Shown here: one piece after another, positions 20,516-29,340 of the stretch
How positions within the stretch are numbered: position 1 is the stretch's first letter
Layout: each line of letters opens with the position of its first letter
Assembly (NCBI GenBank): GCA_023269635.1
Contig: JAHFPN010000001.1
Coordinates: 1-64,000, forward strand
DNA from: Hyphomicrobiales bacterium
GTDB lineage: Bacteria; Pseudomonadota; Alphaproteobacteria; Rhizobiales; Xanthobacteraceae
Length of the DNA: 64,000 bases
Direction: 5' to 3'
The notes under the pieces: generated by a model
The model's input: only the letters and a program-made list of their open reading frames with translations
Databases searched by the model: none
Told to the model about the DNA's origin: nothing
Program-made: the position numbers and the translations under genes

Positions 20516-22296
20516 CCCGGAGCCTCGTCGGCATAGCGCCCGAGATAGGCCTTGCGCACGGCCGGGTCGCGGCGGATGTCCTGCGGGGCGCCGTGGGCGA
20601 GCACGCGGCCCTCGACCAGCACGGTGAGGGTGTCGGCGGTTCTGAAGATCGCGTCCATGTCGTGCTCGATCAGCACCACGGTGTGATCCACCGAGAGGTC
20701 GCGCAGGAGCGCGGTCACCCGCCCGGTCTCCTCCGGGCCCATGCCGCCGAGCGGCTCGTCGAGGATGAGGAGCCGGGCGCCGGAGGCGATCAGCATCGCG
20801 ATCTCGAGCTGCCGCTGCTCGCCGTGGGAAAGGTGCGTGGCGCGGTCCTCGGCGCGCGCGGCAAGGCCGACGGCGTCCAGCGCATAGGCGATCTCGGCCG
20901 CTTCCTCGGCCGCGTTCTTGCGCGCGCTCAGGCGGAACGGGCTCGGGTGCCGCGCCTGCGCCGCGAGCAGACAATTTTCGCGCACGGTGAAGGGCAGGAA
21001 CACGTTGGTGCGCTGGTAGCTGCGGCCGAGGCCGCGGCGCGCTACCGCGTGCGCCGACCAGCCGCCGATCTCCTCGCCGTCGAGTCGGACGCGGCCGGCG
21101 GTCGGGCGCAGCGTTCCCGCCAGCACGTTGACGAACGTGGTCTTGCCGGCGCCGTTCGGACCGATGACGCCGTGCACGCGATTGGGTGAGAATTGCAGAG
21201 TGACGTTGTCCACCGCGATGAGCCCGTCGAAGGCCCGAGTGAGGCTTTCGACCTCGAGCTCTTTGCCACGTTGCGGCCGGCGTGCGCGGGTCTGGCCGGG
21301 CGTGGACGGCGGAAACGCCGCCGCCGGCTTGGCAGCGCGATCGAACAAGCCGGCGATACCGCGCGGCGCGGCCAGCACCGCGGCGATCAGGATCACGCCG
21401 AGCGCGAGCGACCAGTGGTCGGCGATCGAGGAGCCGACATAGCTCGAGGTCTTGAGCGCCTCCTCGATCAGCGCGTACAGAATTGCGCCGAGGATCGGCC
21501 CGAACAAAGTCCCGGTCCCGCCCAGCACCACCATCATGATGGCGACTCCCGACTCGCGCCAGCCGAACAGATCCGGTGCCACGTAGCCGTCGATGGTCGC
21601 GAACAGCGCGCCGGCCAAGCCGCTGACGGCGCCGGCGATTATGAAGCTCAAGAGCTTGAAGACATAGGGGTTGAAGCCGAGCGCGCCGATGCGCTGCTCG
21701 TTGAAACGGATTCCCTGCAGCACGCGGCCGAACGGGCTCCGCGCCAGCCAGAGCAGCAGGAGATACGAGACGACGAGCGCGCCCAGGCAGAAATAGTAGA
21801 AGCTCGTGCGGCTTCCGAGATCGAGGATCGTCACCGACCCGAGCGCGAACTCCGGTTTCACGTTGATGTAGGCGCCGTCGGAGCCGCCCGCGAAACGCGT
21901 GTCGTGGAACAGCGAATACAGCATTTGGCCGAAAGCAAGCGTCACCATGATGAAATAGAATCCGCGGGTGAGCACGGCGAGCGCGCCGATGATCGCGGCG
22001 CCGATCGCGGCCGCGAGAATCGCGAGCGGGAACGCGATGAATGCGTTCGCGGGCTCGGCCTCCGGCGACACGAAATAGAGCGCATAGGCGCCGAGCCCGA
22101 AGAACATGGCGTGTCCGAAGCTCACGAGCCCGGTGATGCCGATCAGGAAGTCGAGACTGATAACCATGATTGCGATCACGATCACGCGGGTTGCGAACTT
22201 GACCGCGTAGGTTCCGCCGAAGAACGGCAGCACCAGCGCCGCGGCAAGGAGCAGAACCAGAAGGATCGTGACCGAGAGACGCGGCGGCTTCAGCAC
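20512..22296 (-). CDS. Fused LivM permease-LivG ATPase, importer 1
   Basis: A 594-residue protein. Residues about 1-315 form a LivM-type permease with eight or more hydrophobic segments (LIGITGLVSFGHAMFFGLGA, GPILGAILYALIEE). A linker rich in Pro/Arg follows, then a LivG ATPase from about 345, with Walker A GPNGAGKTT, signature LSHGEQRQLEIAM, Walker B LLILDEPLGGMG and H-loop IEHDMD. The start is GTG, one base after the livH stop. Separate LivM and LivG are usual; fusions occur in some proteobacterial aromatic-acid importers. The frame is open throughout. Confidence 0.93.
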   Translation of the reverse strand: MLKPPRLSVTILLVLLLAAALVLPFFGGTYAVKFATRVIVIAIMVISLDFLIGITGLVSFGHAMFFGLGAYALYFVSPEAEPANAFIAFPLAILAAAIGAAIIGALAVLTRGFYFIMVTLAFGQMLYSLFHDTRFAGGSDGAYINVKPEFALGSVTILDLGSRTSFYYFCLGALVVSYLLLLWLARSPFGRVLQGIRFNEQRIGALGFNPYVFKLLSFIIAGAVSGLAGALFATIDGYVAPDLFGWRESGVAIMMVVLGGTGTLFGPILGAILYALIEEALKTSSYVGSSIADHWSLALGVILIAAVLAAPRGIAGLFDRAAKPAAAFPPSTPGQTRARRPQRGKELEVESLTRAFDGLIAVDNVTLQFSPNRVHGVIGPNGAGKTTFVNVLAGTLRPTAGRVRLDGEEIGGWSAHAVARRGLGRSYQRTNVFLPFTVRENCLLAAQARHPSPFRLSARKNAAEEAAEIAYALDAVGLAARAEDRATHLSHGEQRQLEIAMLIASGARLLILDEPLGGMGPEETGRVTALLRDLSVDHTVVLIEHDMDAIFRTADTLTVLVEGRVLAHGAPQDIRRDPAVRKAYLGRYADEAPG

Positions 22297-22297
22297 G

Positions 22298-23158
22298 TCA
22301 CGCCCGCCCGAATAGACCGCCCGGGCGCGCGACCAGCACCGCCGCCATCAGGGCGTAGACCACGACGCTCGCGAATTGGGGCAGGAACACCTTGCCGAAG
22401 GCGTCGGCGAGCCCGATCAGGAGCGCGCCGACAAAGGCGCCCTTGATGCTGCCGATGCCCCCGATCACGACCACGACGAAGGAGATGATGAGCACCCGCT
22501 CGCCGATGCCCGGATAGACGGTCTCGACCGGCGCCGCGATGATTCCGGCGGCGGCCGCGAGCGCGACACCGGCCGCGAACACGAAGCGGAACAGAATCCG
22601 CGTGTCGATGCCGAGCACCTCCACCATTTCCCGGTTCGATTCGCCGGCGCGGATCATCTGGCCGACGCGCGTGCGCTGGATCACGAGCATCATCCCGAGC
22701 GCGAGCAGCACGCAGATTCCGGCGATCGCCAGCCGATAGACCGGATAGCTCAAGACCTCGGTGAGGCGGATGCTGCCCGAGAGATACGAGGGGATCGGCA
22801 CGCTGAGCGGACGCGTTCCCCACAGAATCCTTTGCAGCTCATTGAAGATGAGGATCAGCCCGAAGGTCAGCAGCACCTGCTGCAGATGGTCGCGCCCGTA
22901 GAGGTGCCGGATGAAGAGCCATTCGATTGCTGCGCCGAACAGGAAGGCCAGCGGAATTCCCGCCGCAAGCGCGAGAAAAATATCGCCGAGCCAGCTCGTA
23001 AGCGTGACCGCAAGATAGGCCCCGAGCATATAGAAGGAGCCGTGCGATAGATTGATGATGCCCATGATCCCGAACACGAGCGTCAATCCGCTCGCGGCGA
23101 GAAAGATCAACAGCCCGTATTGCAGGCCGTTCAAAATTTGGACGAGGACGAGTTCCAT
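22298..23158 (-). CDS. LIV-type ABC importer permease (LivH), importer 1
   Basis: A 286-residue polytopic permease of the LivH family with MGIINLSHGSFYMLGAY near the N-terminus, the MIRAGESNREMVEVLGID cytoplasmic loop and a terminal RPGGLFG. The ATG at 23158 has a GGGGGAG ribosome site; the track's start at 23221 lies in the untranslated leader containing a stem-loop. It lies between the binding-protein gene (69 bp upstream) and the LivM-LivG fusion. Confidence 0.93.
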   Translation of the reverse strand: MELVLVQILNGLQYGLLIFLAASGLTLVFGIMGIINLSHGSFYMLGAYLAVTLTSWLGDIFLALAAGIPLAFLFGAAIEWLFIRHLYGRDHLQQVLLTFGLILIFNELQRILWGTRPLSVPIPSYLSGSIRLTEVLSYPVYRLAIAGICVLLALGMMLVIQRTRVGQMIRAGESNREMVEVLGIDTRILFRFVFAAGVALAAAAGIIAAPVETVYPGIGERVLIISFVVVVIGGIGSIKGAFVGALLIGLADAFGKVFLPQFASVVVYALMAAVLVARPGGLFGRA

Positions 23159-23187
23159 GCCGGCTCCCCCCGAGCGCCGGATGTGAG

Positions 23188-23209
23188 AGCGGGGGCCGAA
23201 GCCCCCGCT
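23188..23209 (-). other. Intercistronic stem-loop with TTCG tetraloop after importer 1 binding-protein gene
   Basis: On the minus strand AGCGGGGGC and GCCCCCGCT pair perfectly (9 bp) around a TTCG loop, the very stable cUUCGg type. It follows the binding-protein stop by about 19 bases and precedes livH. There is no T-run, so it is more likely a 3'-end stabiliser or partial terminator that raises binding-protein mRNA relative to permease mRNA. Confidence 0.7.
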
Positions 23210-23227
23210 TTCATAACCCATTCGCGA

Positions 23228-24433
23228 TCAGGACGAGAGTCGGCAGCCGGTGCCAGGATCGGCGTAGGCGGTCACCGCGGTCTTGATCAGCGCGTTGGCG
23301 CCGTTCTTGTACTCGCGCAAATAGAAGTTCTGGATTGGATTGTTGGAAGCCGAGAGTTTGAACGGCCCGCGCGGGCTCGCGAACGTCGCCTTGCTCATCG
23401 CCGCGTTGAGCGCGTCACGTTTCGACACGTCGCCGCCGACCGCCTGGAGGCCGACTTCCAGGAGCTGCATCGTGTCCCAGCCCTGGACCGCATAGACGTC
23501 GGCAGCTTTCTTGGTGGCCGCCAAATACGCCGCGCGGAACGCCTTGTTTTCCGGATTGTCGATGTCGTCGGCATAGTGGAGCACGGTCTTGACGCCGTCA
23601 CCGGCGCCGACGATCGCCTGCTCGACGCCGTCGGTGAGGAAGCCCGAGCCCCAGAGCGGAATGTTCGCCTTGAGGTTTGCGGCCGCGTAGTCCTTCACGA
23701 ACTTTGCGGCACCGCCGCCCGCGAAGAACACATACACTGCGTCCGGCTTGATCGACGCGATCTCTGCCAGCGCCGACTGGAATTCTACGTTTGGGAACGG
23801 CACGTCGATGCTCTTCACAATCTGCCCGCCGCCGAGCGCGAAGGTCTCGGCGAAGCCCGCGACGAACTCGTCGCCGGCCGCGTATTTCCACGCGCAGGTG
23901 ACGACCTTCTTGAGGCCCGCCTCCGCCATCGTGCGGCCAGTGGCGAGTCCCACCTGGGTATTGGTGAACGAGGTGCGGAAGATGTTCTTGGCGCACAGGC
24001 TGCGCGTGAGCTGGGTCGCGCCGGCATTGGGGATGATGGTGGTGACGTTTTCCTCGCGCGCGATTTTGCTCATGGCGAGCGCGACGCCCGAGTGGACGCT
24101 GCCGATCAGGATATCGACCTTCTCGCCCTGCACCAGCTTGCTCGCGAGCGCCGGCGCCTTCGGCGGCTCCGACTCGTCGTCGACCTTGACGAACTGGATG
24201 GCGCGGCTGGCGAGCGTTCCGCCCTTCTGTTTCACGTAGAGTTCCATCGCGTTGGTGATGGCCTCGCCGAGCTGGGCGTAGGTGCCGGTATAGGGCAGCA
24301 TGACGCCGACCTTGATCGGCCCTGCTTGCGCGAGTGCGGGCCGCGCGAACGGCAGCGCGATCGAGGCGGCGCCCGCGCCGGCGGCGAGCTCGAGCAGGCG
24401 CCGGCGCGACAGGCCGGACTGAACCTTGGTCAT
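23228..24433 (-). CDS. LIV-type ABC importer binding protein, importer 1
   Basis: A 401-residue type-I periplasmic binding protein (Peripla_BP_6). The N-terminus has a Tat-like signal (SRRRLLELAAGAGAASIALP) cut near AQA. Family segments IKVGVMLPYTGTYAQLG, ILIGSVHSGVALAMSKIA and PDAVYVFFAGGGAAKFV follow. GGGAGG precedes the ATG. It is the first gene of importer 1 and belongs to the group often annotated as binding benzoate or hydroxybenzoate. The ligand is inferred from proximity to the box genes. Confidence 0.92.
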   Translation of the reverse strand: MTKVQSGLSRRRLLELAAGAGAASIALPFARPALAQAGPIKVGVMLPYTGTYAQLGEAITNAMELYVKQKGGTLASRAIQFVKVDDESEPPKAPALASKLVQGEKVDILIGSVHSGVALAMSKIAREENVTTIIPNAGATQLTRSLCAKNIFRTSFTNTQVGLATGRTMAEAGLKKVVTCAWKYAAGDEFVAGFAETFALGGGQIVKSIDVPFPNVEFQSALAEIASIKPDAVYVFFAGGGAAKFVKDYAAANLKANIPLWGSGFLTDGVEQAIVGAGDGVKTVLHYADDIDNPENKAFRAAYLAATKKAADVYAVQGWDTMQLLEVGLQAVGGDVSKRDALNAAMSKATFASPRGPFKLSASNNPIQNFYLREYKNGANALIKTAVTAYADPGTGCRLSS

Positions 24434-24479
24434 GAATTCCTCCCTGATGCCGCGTTGAGCGCGGCCCGTTTAGCGATGC

Positions 24480-24507
24480 AGTATATTACCTGCGCCCCGC
24501 CGGGCAA
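24480..24507 (-). promoter_or_regulatory. Probable sigma-70-type promoter of importer 1
   Basis: Minus strand TTGCCC (-35), 16-bp spacer, TATACT (-10), about 47 bases before the binding-protein ATG. The -10 region GCAGTATA is repeated at 24565-24572 in the same gap, which may mark a second promoter or an operator. Confidence 0.4.
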
Positions 24508-24612
24508 GGATGGGCGAGCGGCAGGCGGACCGCGTCTTGCAACGGATTCTCAACAAGCGCCGCTGCAGTATAGTTCTGAAATGGACCGGCGATTTGCTCC
24601 GGCCGTTGCATT

Positions 24613-25161
24613 TTACTTGAGCGGGACAGCATTCGGTCGCGACGATCGGTCGAGCTCGCGCAACGCGTCGAGCATCAGCTTGCGTTTTTCGGGCCCGATT
24701 TTCTCCGCCAATTGCGTTTCATGCAATGCCGCAAGGCTCTTGATGCGCTTGAGGCTCTTCTGGCCGTCGCGCGTCAGCACCAGGGCATGCGACCGGCGAT
24801 CCTGCTGCGATGCCAGACGCCGGATCAGGCCGCGCTGCTCCAGGAGATCCAGGAGCCGCACCAGCCGCGCCCGTTCGATCCCGAGAAAATCGGCGAGGTC
24901 GGCTTGCGACAGCCCGGGATTGGCCACGATGATGGCGAGTACCGAATATTGCGCCGGCCGGATATCGACGCTCGCGAGCGTCCGCACGAAGTCCTGAAAG
25001 ATCCAAAGCTGAAGCCGCCGTACGAAATAGCCGAGGTGAGTGTTCAAAACGCCGAGATCGAGCGCATTCACCTTGTGCTTACGCACGCGTTCCGCGCGGC
25101 GGAAGGGTGCCGGCTCGGACTCCTGAATGGGCGCTCTCGTTGCGGGCTGTCGATCGGACAC
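24613..25161 (-). CDS. MarR-family transcriptional regulator
   Basis: About 182 residues with a MarR winged helix: dimerisation helices at both ends, the recognition segment LSQADLADFLGIERARLVRLLDLLEQRGLI and the wing RLASQQDRRSHALVLT. I used the GTG at 25161, which has GAGG seven to eight bases upstream; the track uses a TTG at 25179. It lies between two LIV importers and diverges from the second, across a gap with a palindrome. MarR proteins of this kind commonly sense aromatic acids or their CoA esters. Confidence 0.9.
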   Translation of the reverse strand: MSDRQPATRAPIQESEPAPFRRAERVRKHKVNALDLGVLNTHLGYFVRRLQLWIFQDFVRTLASVDIRPAQYSVLAIIVANPGLSQADLADFLGIERARLVRLLDLLEQRGLIRRLASQQDRRSHALVLTRDGQKSLKRIKSLAALHETQLAEKIGPEKRKLMLDALRELDRSSRPNAVPLK

Positions 25162-25211
25162 AGGCTGGCCTCGCGGCAAATCGAAGGCCTTACAGGGGCT
25201 CTCCAGCGGAC

Positions 25212-25248
25212 ATTGTTCTTGACGATATCAATTGTCCACGTCAACAAT
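25212..25248. promoter_or_regulatory. Palindromic operator between the MarR gene and importer 2
   Basis: The right arm CGTCAACAAT (25239-25248) is the exact complement of ATTGTT...GACG on the left (25212-25224) except for three inserted bases (CTT). CAATTG and ATATC lie inside. The gap is otherwise unstructured. It is placed to control the divergent MarR gene and the importer 2 genes; binding is inferred. Confidence 0.5.
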
Positions 25249-25398
25249 AAATCAGAAGTCTTCGAGCGCGAGGGAACCGGGGTAACCTCGCAATCACGAC
25301 GCCGTCCGTCGCTCACGGCGATGGAATCGTCGCCTCGCGCCTGTGAGACCAACGAGCATGGTGGCGGCAGATCGCCATCAAGGTTCAGGGAGGATGAG

Positions 25399-26658
25399 AT
25401 GAGTCACAAAACCCACCAACGTCCGGCGCGCGCGGGCGCCCGCGTAACGCGCCGCACCTTCACGGCCGGCCTCGGCGCGGCCGGCCTCCTCGCCGGCACC
25501 GCACCGTTCGGCATCGTCCGCTCGCAAGGCGCGCCCTTGAAGGTCGGCGTGTTGTTGCCGCGCTCGGGGGTTCAGGCCGGCATCGGTCAGGACTGCCAGC
25601 GCGGCGTCGATGTTACGCCGGGGATTCTCAAGGACCTGGGCCTGCCGAATCTCGCGATCATGAACGGCGATACGGAGTCGAATGTCGAAGTCGCACGCGC
25701 GCGGGCCGAACGGCTGATCGGCGAGGGCGCGCAGCTCCTGGTCGGCGCCTTCGATTCCGGCCAGAGCACCGCGATCGCCCAGGTGGCCGAGCAGAAAGGC
25801 ATCCCGTACGTCATCAACATCGCCGCCGCCCCGCCGATCACCGAGCAGGGCTACAAGTTCGTGTTCCGCAATTTCCCGACCGCGCCGATGATCCTCGGCG
25901 ATGCGTTCGCGAACCAGAAAGAGGTGTTCGAGATCGCGGGTGCCGCGCCGAAAACGGTCGTGTTCATGCACGTGAACGACACCTTCGGCACCGCGATGCA
26001 GCAGGGCATCGGCGCGGTGATGCCGCGCTTCAACATGCCCTACAAGATCGTCGAAACGATCGCCTACGACCCGACCGCGCGCGATCTCTAGGTCGAGGTC
26101 TCCAAGGCCAAGGCCACCGGCGCCGAAGCGTTGCTCATGGTCAGCCGGCTCAATGACGCGATCCTGATCACCCGCGAACTGGTCAAGCAGCGCTGGTCGC
26201 CGATGGCCATCCTCAGCATGGGTCCGGGCTGGTACGAGGATCAGTATCTGAATAGCCTCGGCAAATTGTCCGATGGTCCGATGAGCTTCGTGCCCTGGTA
26301 TGACCCAAACAAGAAGCTGAGCAAGCAGCTCGAAGCCGCGCTCGCCAAAGTGCATCCGGGCGCCAACCTCAATACCAACCACATCTATACGTTCGAGGCG
26401 TTGCTGGTCGCCGCGGATGCCTACAAGCGGGCTGGCTCGGCCGACCCCAAGGCGCTCGCCGACGCCATCCGCAAGACCAACATCACCGACAATGTGAGCG
26501 TCGGCCCGGGCATCCAGTTCAACGAGAAGGGCCAGAACGACAAGCTAAAGAACTCGGCGATCCAGAATCGCGGCGGCAAGCTCGTCACCGTCGCGCCGAA
26601 GACCGCGTCCAATGCCAAGCCCCAATTGCCGATGACGCCGTACGACAAGCGCGGCTGA
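25399..26658 (+). pseudogene. LIV-type ABC binding protein, importer 2, interrupted by an in-frame amber codon
   Basis: A 419-codon frame for a Tat-exported binding protein (VTRRTFTAGLGAAGLLAG; mature part KVGVLLPRSGVQAGIG) is intact apart from TAG at 26089-26091. The frame reads DPTARDL-stop-VEVSKAKATGAEALLMV, where homologues have Ser, so one base change (TCG to TAG) explains it. The second half continues to a normal C-terminus at 26658 without further damage. The start has AGGGAGGA upstream. It may be a very recent pseudogene, a sequencing error, or an amber codon that is read through. The downstream H-M-G-F genes are intact. Confidence 0.85.
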
Positions 26659-26676
26659 TCCTGTCTCGGCCGATCC

Positions 26677-26704
26677 TGCTCCGGCCGCGTCCGCGGCCGG
26701 AGCA
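26677..26704 (+). other. Intercistronic stem-loop after importer 2 binding-protein gene
   Basis: A perfect 12-bp stem (TGCTCCGGCCGC with its complement) around the loop GTCC, 18 bases after the stop and 20 before the livH GTG. No T-run follows. It is placed like the stem-loop of importer 1, so differential mRNA stability or partial termination is likely. Confidence 0.7.
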
Positions 26705-26724
26705 TCGCTTCCGAGGACAGCTCG

Positions 26725-27597
26725 GTGCCCGCGGAAATTTATCTGAACGTCGCCGTCAGCGGCCTTCTTACCGGCCTCGTCTACGGCCTGATGGCGCTCG
26801 GTCTCTCGGTCATCTTCGGCGTGGTGCGCGTCGTCAATTTCGCGCACGGCGAGATGATGACGATCGCGATGTACATCGCGGTGACGCTGTTCGCCGCGCT
26901 CAAGCTCGATCCGCTGGTGATGATGGTGCCGATCGCGGCCGTCCTGTTCGCGCTCGGCTATGCGATGCAGGCCGGCTTGATCAATCCGTTCATCACCCGG
27001 CCCGAGCACAGCCAGTTCATGCTCCTGATCGCGGTCGCGATCATCCTCGTGAACGGGCTGCTCATCATCTTCGGGCCGGACGCACGCTCGGTGCAGACTT
27101 CTTACTCGTTCGACAGCTTCCTAATCGGTCCGTTGATCGTGGACGCCACCAAAGCCTATGCGGGCGCCGCCGCCATCGCGGTCGCGATCGCGCTGTTCGC
27201 GTTCTTCCGCTTCAACCGGATCGGCAAGGCGATCCGCGCCTGCGCCGACAACTACATGGGGGCGCTCGTGGTCGGCCTCGACGTCAAGCGTCTCTATGCC
27301 TTGACCTTCGGCATCGGTGCGGCGTGCGTAGGCGCCGCCGGCGCGATGCTGTCCCTGGTCATCGACGTGACGCCGGCGATCGGCCCCGCCTATACCCTGC
27401 TCGCGTTCGTGATCGTGATCACCGGCGGCCTCGGCTCGATGCCGGGCGCGCTGCTGGGCGGGGTGCTGATCGGGTTGACCGAGGCGCTCGCCGGCCTGTT
27501 CTTCACGCCCTCGGCGAAGACCATGTTCGCGTTCGGGATCCTCGTCCTCGTCCTTCTGTTCCGGCCCCAAGGCATTCTCGGCAGGAGGCAGGCATGA
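26725..27597 (+). CDS. LIV-type ABC importer permease (LivH), importer 2
   Basis: A 290-residue polytopic LivH permease with VVNFAHGEMMTIAMY, the IGKAIRACADNYMGALVVGLD loop and a terminal LFRPQGILGRR. It starts at GTG with a GAGG ribosome site nine bases upstream. It overlaps the LivM gene (ATGA). The binding-protein gene of the same operon carries an amber codon. Confidence 0.93.
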   Translation: MPAEIYLNVAVSGLLTGLVYGLMALGLSVIFGVVRVVNFAHGEMMTIAMYIAVTLFAALKLDPLVMMVPIAAVLFALGYAMQAGLINPFITRPEHSQFMLLIAVAIILVNGLLIIFGPDARSVQTSYSFDSFLIGPLIVDATKAYAGAAAIAVAIALFAFFRFNRIGKAIRACADNYMGALVVGLDVKRLYALTFGIGAACVGAAGAMLSLVIDVTPAIGPAYTLLAFVIVITGGLGSMPGALLGGVLIGLTEALAGLFFTPSAKTMFAFGILVLVLLFRPQGILGRRQA

Positions 27598-28613
27598 TCG
27601 GCCGCCTGGTCGAAGGCACGCCGCGCCGCGGTTTGGTCCTGCTCGCGGTGCTGCTCATGGCGTTTCTGGCCGCGCCGCTGGTCGCGAACGACTACATGCT
27701 CACGGTCCTCATTCTCATTCTTTATTTCTCCTATACCGGCCAGGCCTGGAACATCATGATGGGCTTTGCCGGCCAGCTTTCGCTCGGGCATGCGCTCTAT
27801 GTCGGCCTCGGCGGATATGCGGCCGCCGCGCTCTACTTCCATTTCGGGATCGGCCCGTGGCTGAGCCTGCCGCTCGCAGTCGCGGTCGCGGCCGCGGCCG
27901 GCGCGATCCTCGGGTTCCTCGCGTTTCGCTTCGGCGTCGCCGGCGTCTATTTCGCCATTCTCACGATCGCATTCGCCGAGTTCGCCCGCGTCGGCTTCGA
28001 TCATTTCACGTGGGTCGGCGGCTCCGCCGGCTTGTTCTTGCCGGTCGCGAACTACACGCGGAACGATCTTTGGACGCTGCGCGGCAATCCCACCATGTTC
28101 TACTACGTCATCCTGGCGATGACCGTCGCCGCCTTCGTCCTGTGCCACCTCTTGCTGCGAAGCCGTGCCGGCTATTGCTGGCAGGCGATCCGCGAGGACG
28201 AGGAGGCGGCGCGCGCTCTCGGCATCAACACTTTCCGCTACAAGATGTACGCGGTGGTGCTCTCCGCCGGGATGACCGCCTTCGCGGGCGTGTTCTTCGC
28301 GTTCTATTACAACAATCTGTTTCCCGAGCAGGTGTTCAGCATCTCGCGCTCGATCGAGCTGATCCTCGGACCGATCATCGGCGGCGTCGGGACGCTGGTG
28401 GGGCCGATCATCGGCGCCTTCCTGATCACCGGCCTCGCCGAAAGCCTGCGCGAGGTGATGCATGCGCTCGGCGTGGACGTGCCCGGACTGAAGCAGGTGT
28501 TCTACGGGCTTTGTCTCTTGGCGGTGGTGATGTTCCTGCCGGACGGCATCTGGCCGCCGCTCTCCCGCGCGCTCGGGCTCGACCGCGATTCCTCCCGCGG
28601 GCAGGGGACTTGA
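27594..28613 (+). CDS. LIV-type ABC importer permease (LivM), importer 2
   Basis: A 339-residue permease with the LivM hallmarks GFAGQLSLGHALYVGLGGYAAA, YCWQAIREDEEAARALGIN and the GPIIGGVGTLVGPIIGAF segment. The ATG at 27594 overlaps the livH stop; the longer track start at 27324 is a shadow inside livH. It forms the pore with the preceding LivH. Confidence 0.93.
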   Translation: MIGRLVEGTPRRGLVLLAVLLMAFLAAPLVANDYMLTVLILILYFSYTGQAWNIMMGFAGQLSLGHALYVGLGGYAAAALYFHFGIGPWLSLPLAVAVAAAAGAILGFLAFRFGVAGVYFAILTIAFAEFARVGFDHFTWVGGSAGLFLPVANYTRNDLWTLRGNPTMFYYVILAMTVAAFVLCHLLLRSRAGYCWQAIREDEEAARALGINTFRYKMYAVVLSAGMTAFAGVFFAFYYNNLFPEQVFSISRSIELILGPIIGGVGTLVGPIIGAFLITGLAESLREVMHALGVDVPGLKQVFYGLCLLAVVMFLPDGIWPPLSRALGLDRDSSRGQGT

Positions 28614-28614
28614 G

Positions 28615-29340
28615 ATGCCCGCGCTCCTGGAAGTCGAAGGACTATCCAAGAATTTCAGCGGCTTGCGCGCGGTCCAGGACGTGAGCTTCGCCGTGCCCGC
28701 GGGCGCCATCGTGGCCCTGATCGGCCCGAACGGCGCCGGCAAGACCACCTGCTTCAACATGATCGCCGGCGTCTACCGCCCGGATGCCGGCGCCGTGCGC
28801 CTGAACGGTGAGCGCATCGACGGCCGGCGCGCGGACCAGATCTGTCGCGCCGGTGTCGGCCGCACCTTCCAGCTGGTGAAGCCGTTCGCCGGGCTTTCCG
28901 TGCTCGATAACGTGATCGTCGGGGCGCTCAATGCCAGCCGCACCATGGCCGAAGCGCGGACCCAAGCCGAAGCCATGCTCGACCTGCTCGGGCTTGCGCC
29001 CAAGCGCGCGCTGCCGGCGGCCTCGCTCACGCTCGCCGAGCGCAAGCGGCTCGAGGTCGCGCGCGCGTTGGCGACACGGCCGCGAATGCTCCTGCTCGAC
29101 GAGGTGATGGCCGGCCTGCGTCCGACCGAGATCGATCAGATGGTCAAGCTCTTGCGCGACCTCAATTCCGCGCGCGGCCTTACCATCCTCCTGATCGAGC
29201 ACGTGATGCGCGCGGTCATGGCGCTTTCCCTGCGCGTGATCGTCATGCACCACGGCCAGGTGATCGCCGCCGGCACGCCGGACGAGATTGCGCGCGATCC
29301 CGCGGTGCTCGAATGCTACCTGGGCGAGGAAGCGCTGTGA
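28615..29340 (+). CDS. LIV-type ABC importer ATPase (LivG), importer 2
   Basis: A 241-residue ATPase with Walker A GPNGAGKTT, the LivG FQLVKPF segment and Walker B LLLDEVMAGLRP. The signature loop is SLTLAERKRLEVARAL, where LSGGQ is replaced as in several LivG and UrtD proteins. H-loop IEHVMRAV is present. It starts one base after the livM stop and its own stop overlaps the livF GTG. Confidence 0.93.
   Translation: MPALLEVEGLSKNFSGLRAVQDVSFAVPAGAIVALIGPNGAGKTTCFNMIAGVYRPDAGAVRLNGERIDGRRADQICRAGVGRTFQLVKPFAGLSVLDNVIVGALNASRTMAEARTQAEAMLDLLGLAPKRALPAASLTLAERKRLEVARALATRPRMLLLDEVMAGLRPTEIDQMVKLLRDLNSARGLTILLIEHVMRAVMALSLRVIVMHHGQVIAAGTPDEIARDPAVLECYLGEEAL

Noticed and set aside
25219-25231. TTGACGATATCAA as an FNR/FixK box
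   Set aside because: The spacer between half-sites is three bases, not four, and the site is better explained as part of the larger palindrome in the MarR gap.
24712-25398. N-terminal extension of the importer 2 binding protein given by the ORF track
   Set aside because: It lies antisense to the MarR gene; the Tat signal and ribosome site fix the start at 25399.
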